Part shown: piece by piece, positions 1 through 6,572 of the stretch
Layout of the letters: every line of letters starts with the position of its first letter
Position numbering within the stretch: the stretch's first letter is position 1
Origin: SIG480 sp045539475
GTDB taxonomy: Bacteria > Bacillota > Clostridia > Oscillospirales > JAAYXM01
Direction of reading: 5' to 3'
Assembly: GCA_045539475.1 (NCBI GenBank)
Contig: JAZQFJ010000101.1
Span: 18,960-82,959, forward strand
DNA length: 64,000 nucleotides
The notes under the pieces: generated by a model
What the model was told of the DNA's origin: nothing
Databases searched by the model: none
What the model saw: the letters and a program-made list of their open reading frames with translations, nothing else
Translations under genes and position numbers: made by a program

Positions 1-285
1 CGCAACACGCGCGGCGTTACGGGGTTTGTCGGGCCGGCAAGCAAGCCGGTGCCGCTTTCCGACGAAGAGGTTGCAAATCTCGGTGTTGAAAAGCACGAGC
101 TTGTTATCGACTATAAGGTCGGTGACAGCGTCAAGATTATTGACGGTGCTCTTGAAGACTTTGTCGGCATTGTTGACGAAATCGCCCTTGACAAGAACAA
201 GATTCGCGTTATCGTTTCAATGTTTGGCAGAGAGACTCCGGTTGAGCTTGAGCCTGATCAGGTCGAGCCGGTTACGGAGGATTAA
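1..285 (+). CDS. nusG: Transcription antitermination protein NusG, C-terminal part (5' end outside window)
   Basis: NusG binds RNA polymerase and affects pausing, termination and coupling to translation. The frame is open from base 1, so the gene starts upstream. The first visible residues read NTRGVTGFVG, the segment joining the NGN domain to the linker, followed by SKPVPLS. The rest is a KOW domain (VGDSVKIIDG, then FVGIVDE, then SMFGRETPVELE), ending at a TAA. About 94 residues are visible, roughly the last half of a typical 175-180 aa NusG. It sits directly upstream of rplK, the usual bacterial order. Assignment is secure despite truncation. Confidence 0.95.
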   Translation, partial: RNTRGVTGFVGPASKPVPLSDEEVANLGVEKHELVIDYKVGDSVKIIDGALEDFVGIVDEIALDKNKIRVIVSMFGRETPVELEPDQVEPVTED

Positions 286-342
286 TTTTTGCATGCAGGC
301 GCAATGCGCTTTTGCATAACTTCGGTTGCAAATGCAGCCGAC

Positions 343-406
343 GTGGGAGGTATCCGCGCATGGGACGAGCAGTCTCCGTTGCGCAGAAGATACCGCCATT
401 TACCAC
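343..406 (+). promoter_or_regulatory. Candidate ribosomal protein L1 binding site in the rplK leader
   Basis: The leader can fold as GTGG (343-346) with CCAC (403-406), GA on the 5' side opposite GCCATTTA (395-402), then GGTATC (349-354) with GATACC (389-394), extended by GCGCA/TGCGC (356-360 and 380-384). Two helices around an asymmetric internal loop is the layout of the L1 site on 23S rRNA and of its mRNA mimics. The same layout recurs before rplA at 897-930. L1 feedback repression of rplK-rplA is known; that this copy works this way is inference. Confidence 0.7.
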
Positions 407-430
407 ATTTTATTAAGGAGGTGCGATATC

Positions 431-856
431 ATGGCACAGAAAGTAGTAGGATTCATTAAGCTTCAGATTCCGGCAGGTAAGGCAACTCCGGCGCCCCCTG
501 TAGGTCCGGCTCTCGGTCAGCACGGTGTTAATATCGTTCAGTTCACAAAGGAATTTAACGAGCGCACTAAGAACGACATCGGACTTGTTATCCCGGTAGT
601 CATCACGGTTTATGCGGACCGTTCGTTCACATTTATCACAAAGACACCGCCGGCATCAGTGCTTATTAAGAAGGCTTGCAAGATTGAAAGCGGCTCCGGC
701 GTCCCGAACAAGACAAAGGTCGCAAAGATCAGCAAGGAAGACCTCAGAAAGATCGCCGAGCTCAAGGCTCCCGACCTTAATGCGGCTACAGTCGAAACTG
801 CAATGAGCATGATTGCAGGAACATGCAGAAGCATGGGAATCACGGTTGAAGAGTAA
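431..856 (+). CDS. rplK: 50S ribosomal protein L11
   Basis: L11 binds the GTPase-associated centre of 23S rRNA and supports factor binding. The ATG at 431 follows AAGGAGG with good spacing and gives 141 aa, the normal length; an upstream in-frame start would add an unsupported extension. Diagnostic segments are VGFIKLQIPAGKATPAPPVG at the N-terminus, LGQHGVNIVQF, and the C-terminal RNA-binding domain ending in GTCRSMGITVEE. It lies 145 bp after nusG and is followed by rplA, probably in one transcript controlled by L1. Confidence 0.98.
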   Translation: MAQKVVGFIKLQIPAGKATPAPPVGPALGQHGVNIVQFTKEFNERTKNDIGLVIPVVITVYADRSFTFITKTPPASVLIKKACKIESGSGVPNKTKVAKISKEDLRKIAELKAPDLNAATVETAMSMIAGTCRSMGITVEE

Positions 857-896
857 TCATCAATCGCAGAACACGGCGATAGCCGATGTTACTTAC

Positions 897-930
897 GTGG
901 GAGGGCAAAAAGAAGCCCGAAAACTACCAC
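897..930 (+). promoter_or_regulatory. Candidate second L1 binding site, abutting the rplA ribosome binding site
   Basis: GTGG (897-900) pairs with CCAC (927-930). GA (901-902) faces GAAAACTA (919-926), and GGGC (903-906) pairs with GCCC (915-918). This is the rplK-leader fold at 343-406 in compact form. The AAGGAGG of rplA begins at the next base, 931, so a bound L1 would be expected to block initiation. Confidence 0.7.
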
Positions 931-945
931 AAGGAGGTTTATAGA

Positions 946-1641
946 ATGCGTAGAGGTAAAAAGTATATTGAAAGCGCAAAGCTCGTTGACCGTGCTGTCC
1001 AGTACGAAGTAGATGAAGCATTTGAGCTTATGTCAAAGTTCGGTAAGGCAAAGTTTGACGAAACGGTTGAGCTTCACATTAAGCTTGGCGTTGACTCCCG
1101 CCATGCCGATCAGCAGGTTCGCGGTGCGGTTGTTCTTCCGCACGGTACCGGTAAGACCGTTCGCGTTGCAGTATTTGCAAAGGGCGATAAGGCAAAAGAA
1201 GCAGAAGAGGCCGGTGCAGATGTTGTAGGTGCAGAGGATCTTCTCGCACGTATCCAGGGTGAGAACTTCTTCGATTTCGACGTTGTTGTTGCAACCCCCG
1301 ATATGATGGGCGTTGTCGGACGTCTCGGTAAGGTTCTCGGTCCTAAGGGACTCATGCCGAACCCGAAGGCAGGCACTGTTACAATGGATGTTGCCAAGGC
1401 TATCACAGACCTTAAGGCAGGTAAGATTGAGTATCGTCTCGACAAGACAAACATCATCCACTGCCCGATCGGTAAGGTTTCCTTCGGTAAGGAAAAGCTC
1501 GCTGAAAACTTCAACACCCTCGTAGGCGCTGTTATCAAGGCAAAGCCGGCAGCTGCTAAGGGTACTTATATCCGTTCTTGCGTCGTTACATCGACAATGG
1601 GCCCGGGTATCAAGGTCAGCGTTGCAAAAATGCTTGGCTAA
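946..1641 (+). CDS. rplA: 50S ribosomal protein L1
   Basis: L1 forms the mobile L1 stalk of the large subunit and acts as translational repressor of its own operon. The ATG at 946 lies 8 nt after AAGGAGG and gives 231 aa, the family length; a longer reading from 886 has no ribosome binding site and would run through the L1 operator. Family segments are MRRGKKYIESAKLVD, VDSRHADQQVRGAVVLPHGTG, and GLMPNPKAGTV. Codon use is strongly biased (AAG for Lys, CGT/CGC for Arg), as expected for a highly expressed gene. Confidence 0.97.
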   Translation: MRRGKKYIESAKLVDRAVQYEVDEAFELMSKFGKAKFDETVELHIKLGVDSRHADQQVRGAVVLPHGTGKTVRVAVFAKGDKAKEAEEAGADVVGAEDLLARIQGENFFDFDVVVATPDMMGVVGRLGKVLGPKGLMPNPKAGTVTMDVAKAITDLKAGKIEYRLDKTNIIHCPIGKVSFGKEKLAENFNTLVGAVIKAKPAAAKGTYIRSCVVTSTMGPGIKVSVAKMLG

Positions 1642-1651
1642 AAAATAGCTG

Positions 1652-1680
1652 TTGACAAATCTGTCAATATGTGCTATAAT
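1652..1680 (+). promoter_or_regulatory. Strong sigma-A promoter for rplJ-rplL
   Basis: TTGACA (1652-1657), a 17-bp spacer and TATAAT (1675-1680) match consensus perfectly. The promoter begins 10 bp after the rplA stop and fires into the L10 leader, so rplJL has its own transcription start. Confidence 0.93.
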
Positions 1681-1685
1681 ATCTA

Positions 1686-1780
1686 ATGCGTCTTAAGACA
1701 GCAGGTGCGTTTTGCGTAATCGTTTTATCGAGCCTGCCGAGGAGCAAGTTATAATTAACTTTGTGTTATTATGTAATTTG
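1686..1780 (+). ncRNA. L10 leader (rplJ mRNA autoregulatory structure)
   Basis: Between the consensus promoter and the rplJ start is a structured leader with GCAGGTGCG near 1701 and the downstream segment CGAGCCTGCCGAGGAGCAAG. This matches the usual bacterial L10 leader, whose kink-turn-type site is bound by the L10-(L7/L12) complex. It is followed by the intrinsic terminator at 1782-1812, consistent with attenuation. Identified by position and motif; a covariance-model search was not possible here. Confidence 0.8.
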
Positions 1781-1781
1781 T

Positions 1782-1812
1782 AACCCATGCGTCTTAATGC
1801 GCATGGGTTTTT
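1782..1812 (+). terminator. Attenuator/terminator hairpin in the L10 leader
   Basis: AACCCATGCG (1782-1791) and CGCATGGGTT (1800-1809) form a perfect 10-bp stem with an 8-nt loop, ending in a short T run (1808-1812). It lies 30 bp before the rplJ start, after the L10-binding segment. Confidence 0.85.
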
Positions 1813-1841
1813 CCATTAATTTCAGACGGAGGTGAATCCAC

Positions 1842-2444
1842 ATGCCCAGTGCAAAGGTTTTAGAACAGAAAAAGCAGATAGTTGCAGAGCTTGCAGAGAA
1901 GATGAAGAACGCAAGCAGCGGTGTCCTTGTTGATTACAAGGGTATTAACGTTGCTGATGATACTCAGCTTCGTGCAGAGATGCGCAAGAATAATGTTGAC
2001 TATAAGGTTATCAAGAACACGCTTATTCGCTTTGCTGCGAAGGAGGCAGGTATTGAGGGCCTTGACGGCATTCTTGAAGGCACAACTGCTCTTGCAATGA
2101 GTGCAGATGACGTCATCGCTCCGGCTAAGGTTGTTGCTGAGTTCGCTAAGAAGAATGAGGATATTTACAACATCAAGGCAGGATTTATGGATGGCAAGGT
2201 TGTCAGCGTAGAAGAGATTATGGCGCTTGCAAATCTCCCGAGCAAGGAAGTTCTCCTCGGAAGACTCGTCGGCGGCTTGCAGGGTCCGATTTTCGGTCTC
2301 GCTCTTGTGCTTAAGGCAATCGCAGAAAAGGTTGAGAAGGAAGGTCCGGTATCGGCTTCCGCTCCCGCAGCAGAGGCTGCAGCAGAAGCAGCACCCGCTG
2401 AGGAAGCAGCTGCTCCGGCAGAAGAAGCTCCCGCAGCAGAATAA
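1842..2444 (+). CDS. rplJ: 50S ribosomal protein L10
   Basis: L10 anchors L7/L12 dimers to the ribosomal stalk and represses its own mRNA with them. The ATG at 1842 follows GGAGGTG. Typical parts are the N-terminal QKKQIVAELAEKMKNA, VDYKGINVADDTQLR, and KNTLIRFAAKEAG. The protein is 200 aa against about 165-175 for most homologues; the excess is an Ala/Glu/Pro-rich tail after residue 170 that ends the protein. That tail resembles the flexible hinge of L7/L12 in composition and follows the helix that recruits L7/L12. The core assignment is secure; the tail's role is unknown. Confidence 0.97.
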   Translation: MPSAKVLEQKKQIVAELAEKMKNASSGVLVDYKGINVADDTQLRAEMRKNNVDYKVIKNTLIRFAAKEAGIEGLDGILEGTTALAMSADDVIAPAKVVAEFAKKNEDIYNIKAGFMDGKVVSVEEIMALANLPSKEVLLGRLVGGLQGPIFGLALVLKAIAEKVEKEGPVSASAPAAEAAAEAAPAEEAAAPAEEAPAAE

Positions 2445-2477
2445 TTAAAAAACATAATTTATCAGGAGGTTATTAAC

Positions 2478-2858
2478 ATGTCTGAGAAGATCACAAATTT
2501 CATTGAAGAAGTAAAAGGCTTAACAGTTCTTGAGCTCAATGAGCTCGTAAAGGCACTTGAGGAAGAGTTCGGCGTATCCGCAACAGCTGCTGTTGCAGTT
2601 GCAGCTCCGGCTGCAGGCGGTGCTGAAGGCGGCGCAGCTGCAGAGAAGGATTCCTTCGATGTAGTTCTTGCTGATGTTGGCGGCGCAAAGCTCAACGTTA
2701 TCAAGGTTGTTCGTGAGATCACAGGTCTCGGCCTTAAGGAAGCTAAGGAGCTCGTTGAGAGCGCACCGAAGGCAGTTAAGGAAGGCGCTTCCAAGGATGA
2801 AGCTGAAGAAATTCAGAAGAAGCTTGAAGAAGCAGGCGCAAAGGTTGAGCTTAAGTAA
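2478..2858 (+). CDS. rplL: 50S ribosomal protein L7/L12
   Basis: Stalk protein that recruits translation GTPases, present as several dimers per ribosome. 126 aa. The N-terminal dimerization part contains VLELNELVKALEEEFGV, followed by an Ala/Gly hinge. The C-terminal domain carries FDVVLADVGGAKLNVIK, GLGLKEAKELVE and AKVELK. The ATG at 2478 follows AGGAGG by 8 nt. It is 33 bp after rplJ and shares its promoter. A strong terminator follows at 2887. Confidence 0.98.
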   Translation: MSEKITNFIEEVKGLTVLELNELVKALEEEFGVSATAAVAVAAPAAGGAEGGAAAEKDSFDVVLADVGGAKLNVIKVVREITGLGLKEAKELVESAPKAVKEGASKDEAEEIQKKLEEAGAKVELK

Positions 2859-2886
2859 TTTAAGCTTTATCGAAAATGCTTTTAAT

Positions 2887-2930
2887 CCGCAAGGAGCAAG
2901 GTGTTCCTGCTCCTTGCGGGAAAATTTTTT
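2887..2930 (+). terminator. Intrinsic terminator of the rplJL operon
   Basis: A perfect 12-bp stem, CCGCAAGGAGCA (2887-2898) with TGCTCCTTGCGG (2908-2919), 9-nt loop, then AAAA and six T (2925-2930). Confidence 0.93.
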
Positions 2931-2940
2931 CAAAAAAAGC

Positions 2941-2969
2941 TTGACTATTAGCATCAAACCCGCTATAAT
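2941..2969 (+). promoter_or_regulatory. Promoter for tRNA-Ser(GGA)
   Basis: TTGACT (2941-2946), 17-bp spacer, TATAAT (2964-2969). The tRNA begins 28 bp later, leaving a short 5' leader for RNase P. Confidence 0.88.
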
Positions 2970-2996
2970 ATATAAAGTTAAGTTAATAACAGATAC

Positions 2997-3088
2997 GGAG
3001 AGTTGGCTGAGCTGGTCGAAGGCGCACGATTGGAAATCGTGTATACCCTATAAAGGTATCGAGGGTTCGAATCCCTCACTCTCCGCCA
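2997..3088 (+). tRNA. tRNA-Ser (anticodon GGA)
   Basis: 92 nt including an encoded CCA. The acceptor GGAGAGT (2997-3003) pairs with ACTCTCC before the discriminator G. The anticodon arm is CACGA-TTGGAAA-TCGTG, giving GGA. The long variable arm (TATACCC...) is typical of class II tRNA-Ser, and the T arm is GAGGGTTCGAATCCCTC. The last 22 bp, including two bases past CCA, recur at 5149-5170 and bracket a foreign-looking islet. Confidence 0.97.
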
Positions 3089-3160
3089 AATGAACAGACA
3101 CCTTATTTTGAACTATGAATGTTCGAAAGAAGATGTCTGTTTTTATTTTTTTCGTAGGCT

Positions 3161-4012
3161 CTACTTGGTTACCCCAACTTTTATTATAGAGCCTTTTAAA
3201 AATATGCTTGGAGTGAGTCCGGTATGTTTTTTGAATAAGCGGTATCCGTAGGAAATATCTGTAATCCCCACAGAGTTACAGGCTTCAGAAAAATGAACAT
3301 TATGTTTTCTCATAAGCGTGGTAATAACACTTATTTTTTCTTCGTTTATATATTCTGTTATGGTAGATCCTTTTATATTTTTAAAAGCAAAGTTGATATA
3401 GTTAGGGGATTTTCCTATAGCACCGGAGATGTCTTTTAAATGAATTTTTTTATTAATATTGTCTTTTACATAGTTTTCCACTAAAGAAGCTATATTGGAG
3501 TGTGAATAATTTTCTTTTTTAATTGTATCTCTTACTGTGGTATTAAGTTTTTGCATAATCTCAACAGTTTTCAAAGCGGAGTTAAAACTATAACGGTTTG
3601 GAGCTGTGGATACCTGATGTACTATTTCATACAGGTCTCTTTTTATTGCTTTAGTGAGTGCACTTCGTTTTGTTATAAAAGGTAAAATAATACCATCATC
3701 AGGACATTGCCCGCTTAGTTCAATTAATTCAAAAGTATAATCAAATTGCAGCTGTACCGTGCAATGGGATTGCTCCTCGTTACCATAGGTATATAATTTT
3801 ATGGGAAGATGCCGAAATAGCACCAATATATCTCCCTCGTTTGCATAAAAGGTGTTGTCGTTGAATTCCGCAACTATAGTACCTGAGTTTATGTATACTA
3901 TTTCAAAACTGTTATTCGTTTTTTCATAATAAAACTTATATCCGTCTGAATAATAGTGATGCGCAAACCCTATTTCCGGTATGGAATCGAATTTTAAGTA
4001 GCCTGCCAGCAT
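3161..4012 (-). CDS. AraC-family transcriptional regulator (cupin-like sensor, C-terminal HTH)
   Basis: 283 aa. The N-terminal half looks like the cupin sensor of AraC proteins (FEIVYINSGTIVAEF, FYANEGDILVLFRHLP). The C-terminal ~100 residues contain the two helix-turn-helix motifs: IHLKDISGAIGKSPNYINFA with FKNIKGSTITEYINEEKI, then EACNSVGITDISYGYRLFKK with TGLTPS. The first HTH is less canonical than the second. The ATG at 4012 has AAGGAG 7 nt upstream on the minus strand. It is divergent from the creatininase-like gene at 4163, which it probably controls together with itself. The effector is unknown. Confidence 0.88.
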   Translation of the reverse strand: MLAGYLKFDSIPEIGFAHHYYSDGYKFYYEKTNNSFEIVYINSGTIVAEFNDNTFYANEGDILVLFRHLPIKLYTYGNEEQSHCTVQLQFDYTFELIELSGQCPDDGIILPFITKRSALTKAIKRDLYEIVHQVSTAPNRYSFNSALKTVEIMQKLNTTVRDTIKKENYSHSNIASLVENYVKDNINKKIHLKDISGAIGKSPNYINFAFKNIKGSTITEYINEEKISVITTLMRKHNVHFSEACNSVGITDISYGYRLFKKHTGLTPSIFLKGSIIKVGVTK

Positions 4013-4100
4013 AATGAGATCTCCTTATATATTTGCTTTATTACACACCATAATTATAACACTTTACAGTTATATAGTCCATAAAAAGTTGAAAAGTTAA

Positions 4101-4128
4101 TTGAAATATTTTTCATTTCTGTTATACT
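4101..4128 (+). promoter_or_regulatory. Promoter of the creatininase-like gene
   Basis: TTGAAA (4101-4106), 16-bp spacer, TATACT (4123-4128), 35 bp before the ATG, in the 150-bp divergent region shared with the AraC gene. No clear direct-repeat AraC operator was picked out by eye. Confidence 0.65.
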
Positions 4129-4162
4129 TTAATTGCTTTTAATAATATAAGGAGGGGAAAAT

Positions 4163-4951
4163 ATGGCTTTTTATATGGAAAAAATGACTGTGAAGGATAT
4201 GCAAAAGGCAATGGAACAGACAAAAACTGTAATTATACCTACAGGTGTGGTAGAACAGCATGGATATCATCTTCCGCTTTCAACAGATATATTAAATGCA
4301 GTCAAGCCGACAGTTATAGCAGGAGATAAGCTTAAAGCTGTTGTTGCACCATCGGTAAATTACTGCTTTTCGGGGGGAGAATTATTAGGAACTGTCAACG
4401 TAAGTCCTAATACGTTTGGACTTTATATCTCAGAAATTGTTTCAGAATTTGTTCGAATGGGTTTTGAAAATATAATTATCCTGTTGGGACATGCAGGGAC
4501 AGATAATATAAATGCACTTCGCAATAGTCTTCAGATGTTGCTGCGTAGAAATAAGGATATAGCTGAAAAGATATCCTTGTCTTTGGTTGAAGCATGGAAG
4601 TTATCAGCTACATGGTTGTCGGGCTTTGCGTTAGAACCCGAACATGATTTTCATGCCGGCATGATGGAGACGGCCTTGATGATGTACTGGGCACCCGAAT
4701 TGGTAGGAACAGAAATAGTTCAGGATGAAGAATATTATGCCAAAATGATGAGAACAGATCAGGATTGGTTCGAAAAGAGAACAAAACCGGTTGACTCACC
4801 ATTTGTTATTGAAACTGTTGGCCAGCGTGATGAAATCAAAGTTGGAGTAATGGGTTTGCCTGAGCGGGCAACAAAAGAACTCGGGGAAAAAATTTGCTGC
4901 GAAATAATAGACGGACTATGTGAATTTGTCAACAAATTAGAAAACAGATAA
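4163..4951 (+). CDS. Creatininase-family amidohydrolase
   Basis: 262 aa, the normal size for metal-dependent amidohydrolases of this family (creatininase, MftE-type peptidases, formamide hydrolases). Visible metal-site motifs are VVEQHGYHLPLSTD near residue 30, LLGHAGTDN near residue 110 (the usual NGHGGN in altered form, histidine kept) and HAGMMET near residue 170. The ATG at 4163 follows AAGGAGGGG. It is cytoplasmic with no signal peptide, and divergent from an AraC regulator inside the tRNA-Ser islet. A second family member at 38309 also stands divergent to an AraC gene. Substrate cannot be assigned. Confidence 0.85.
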   Translation: MAFYMEKMTVKDMQKAMEQTKTVIIPTGVVEQHGYHLPLSTDILNAVKPTVIAGDKLKAVVAPSVNYCFSGGELLGTVNVSPNTFGLYISEIVSEFVRMGFENIIILLGHAGTDNINALRNSLQMLLRRNKDIAEKISLSLVEAWKLSATWLSGFALEPEHDFHAGMMETALMMYWAPELVGTEIVQDEEYYAKMMRTDQDWFEKRTKPVDSPFVIETVGQRDEIKVGVMGLPERATKELGEKICCEIIDGLCEFVNKLENR

Positions 4952-5025
4952 ATTTACCTTCCGCCTGATAAAACATTATGAAAAAAATTAACGGCATCTA
5001 AACCATTCGGTTCTTCCAAAGCGGA

Positions 5026-5170
5026 AATGCACCAGCCGGAGGTTGGTGCGTTTTTGGTTTGCGGAAAAGAAGTGAGAGGGTTCGAACAGGACGGCACACC
5101 GCAGTGTGCAAAAAGGGTGCCGGTGGCACGCTTTTTAGTCTGCGGGTAGAATCCCTCACTCTCCGCCAAA
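5026..5170 (+). repeat. Hairpin units ending in a split copy of the tRNA-Ser T arm
   Basis: A terminator-like hairpin (GCACCAGCC/GGTTGGTGC then TTTTT, about 5028-5055) follows the creatininase gene. Next, GAGGGTTCGAA (5076-5086) matches the left half of the tRNA-Ser T arm. A 62-nt insert (5087-5148) follows, holding the hairpins GCACAC-CGCA-GTGTGC and GTGCC-GGT-GGCAC with TTTTT. Then comes the right half plus acceptor (5149-5168). Both hairpins are followed by similar sequence (TTTTTGGTTTGCGG and TTTTTAGTCTGCGG), suggesting a tandem unit. Confidence 0.6.
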
Positions 5171-5480
5171 AATCGACATTCTTCTACAGAGGAATGTCGA
5201 TTTTACTTATTACCTATTCCTTCTTCACTATTCCCTAAAATACTTGTCGATTTTTGGGAGGTAATAAGTAATAGTGAATAAGGAAGAGGTAAGGTACAAA
5301 CTCGCATAAGCGAGTTTGATTAAATGGGAAGATGTTTATGGATAGTCCGTTGCTTATGAAATATGCCTTACGGCATATAAAAAGGCGTATTTTATTTCAC
5401 ATCTTTCTGTAAGAAAATATTTTATAATCCGTCAGGATTATTTCATATCAACGGAGTTAATATTTCACTAAAAACTAAAA
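5168..5480. repeat. tRNA-adjacent composite repeat, copy A
   Basis: Starts right after the second tRNA-Ser 3' end. It contains hairpin AATCGACATTC/GAATGTCGATT, an AT-rich imperfect inverted repeat (ACTTATTACCTATTCC ... GGAGGTAATAAGTAATAG), a purine run GGAAGAGGTAAGG, a small hairpin CTCGCATAAGCGAG, and ends near TTTCACTAAAAAC (about 5465-5477). The same order occurs after tRNA-Leu at 25357. In the 5173-5579 intergenic stretch I see no gene. Confidence 0.7.
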
Positions 5481-5579
5481 TACATCATTATTGTTCTGTT
5501 TTGTATTATTCATTTTTCATCATTCATTCGACAGAATTTTCAATGAATAATTGATTTTGTCATTACTCTTTTGTGTAAC

Positions 5580-5630
5580 TTTACAAAAGTTTACAGATAA
5601 CTTGACAGATGTAAACTGCTGTGTTAATAT
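5580..5630 (+). promoter_or_regulatory. nad operon promoter with candidate NiaR operator
   Basis: TTGACA (5602-5607), 17-bp spacer and TAATAT (5625-5630) lie 42 bp before nadA. The -35 box is inside an imperfect palindrome TTGACA-GA-TGTAAA (5602-5615). Two more TTTACA half-sites lie at 5580-5585 and 5590-5595. The operon ends with a NiaR-type regulator gene, so this palindrome is the obvious operator candidate; I cannot verify it against an established NiaR motif. Confidence 0.65.
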
Positions 5631-5671
5631 ATATGCGGAAATTTGTTGTACTTTGAGGTGGAATACAAAAG

Positions 5672-6571
5672 ATGGAAAAACAAATTGAAAAACTAAAAAA
5701 GGAAAAGAACGCAGTAATACTTGCACATTATTATGCACCTGATGAAGCTCAAAGGGTTGCTGATTTTGTCGGAGATTCATTTTATCTTGCGAAAGTGGCA
5801 AAGAAAACATCTGCAGATATTATTGTTTTTTGTGGTGTTTCTTTTATGGGGGAGAGTGCAAAAATATTGAATCCCGATAAAACGGTTCTTATGCCTGATC
5901 TGTCTGCGGACTGTCCTATGGCTCATATGGTAGCTCCGGGAAAGATTCAGGAGATGAAAAAACAGTTTGATGACCTGGCGGTAGTTTGCTATATTAATTC
6001 AACTGCAGAGCTTAAATGCCAGAGTGATGTATGCGTTACATCGTCAAATGCAGTCAAAATTGTAAAAGCATTGCCGAACAAAAATATATTTTTTATACCG
6101 GATCGTAACCTCGGACGGTATGTGGCGAAACAGGTTCCGGAAAAGAACATTATTATAAACGACGGATGTTGTCCGATTCATGCAAAAATAACCAAAGAGC
6201 AGATTGATGCTGTGAGAAAACTACATCCGGATGCAAAGGTTATTTCCCATCCGGAATGCGAGGATGAAGTTCTTGAGGTTTCAGATTACATCGGAAGTAC
6301 AGCACAGCTGATTAAATATGCAGGAAAGAGCGATGCAACAGAATTTATTGTTTGTACGGAAACGGGAGTTGAATATAAGCTCAGCTGTGATAATCCTGAT
6401 AAAAGGTTCTTTTTTGTCGATCCGATGCCATGCTGCAAGGATATGAAGCTCAACACCCTTGAAAATATACTTTCGGTGCTTGAAAAGGAAAACGACACGG
6501 TTGAAGTTGACGAGGAAACGCGGCGCAAGGCTTTAATTCCGCTTGACAGGATGTTGGAGTGTGCAAAATAA
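5672..6571 (+). CDS. nadA: Quinolinate synthase
   Basis: NadA condenses iminoaspartate with dihydroxyacetone phosphate to quinolinate, the second step of de novo NAD synthesis. 299 aa, the short form of the family. N-terminal LAHYYAPDEAQ, GVSFMGESAKIL, YINSTAELK and HPECEDEV are family motifs. Cluster ligand candidates are Cys81 (ADCPMA), one of Cys166/167 and one of Cys254/255, at the spacing expected for the catalytic [4Fe-4S] cluster. The ATG at 5672 is preceded by GAGGTGG. First gene of nadA-nadB-nadC-niaR; nadB begins 1 nt after its stop. Confidence 0.97.
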   Translation: MEKQIEKLKKEKNAVILAHYYAPDEAQRVADFVGDSFYLAKVAKKTSADIIVFCGVSFMGESAKILNPDKTVLMPDLSADCPMAHMVAPGKIQEMKKQFDDLAVVCYINSTAELKCQSDVCVTSSNAVKIVKALPNKNIFFIPDRNLGRYVAKQVPEKNIIINDGCCPIHAKITKEQIDAVRKLHPDAKVISHPECEDEVLEVSDYIGSTAQLIKYAGKSDATEFIVCTETGVEYKLSCDNPDKRFFFVDPMPCCKDMKLNTLENILSVLEKENDTVEVDEETRRKALIPLDRMLECAK

Positions 6572-6572
6572 T

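Larger units (their letters stand above)
3069..5170. mobile_element. Islet inserted at tRNA-Ser, bounded by a 22-bp direct repeat
   Basis: The tRNA 3' end, GAATCCCTCACTCTCCGCC plus AAA, occurs at 3069-3090 and again identically at 5149-5170. Between them are one AraC-type regulator and one divergent creatininase-like gene, both visibly more AT-rich than the ribosomal genes to the left. A direct repeat of a tRNA 3' end is the usual footprint of integrase-mediated insertion at a tRNA. No integrase is present, so this would be a remnant, or an element moved in trans. The alternative is accretion of tRNA-derived repeats, which the split T-arm copy at 5076-5170 partly supports. Confidence 0.55.

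Noticed and set aside
4954..5169. 71-codon minus-strand frame between the creatininase gene and nadA
   Set aside because: Consists of hairpin units and tRNA-derived repeat sequence; no ribosome binding site.
5168..5480. CRISPR array
   Set aside because: Repeats are inverted and hairpin-forming, not regularly spaced direct repeats; no cas genes in the window.
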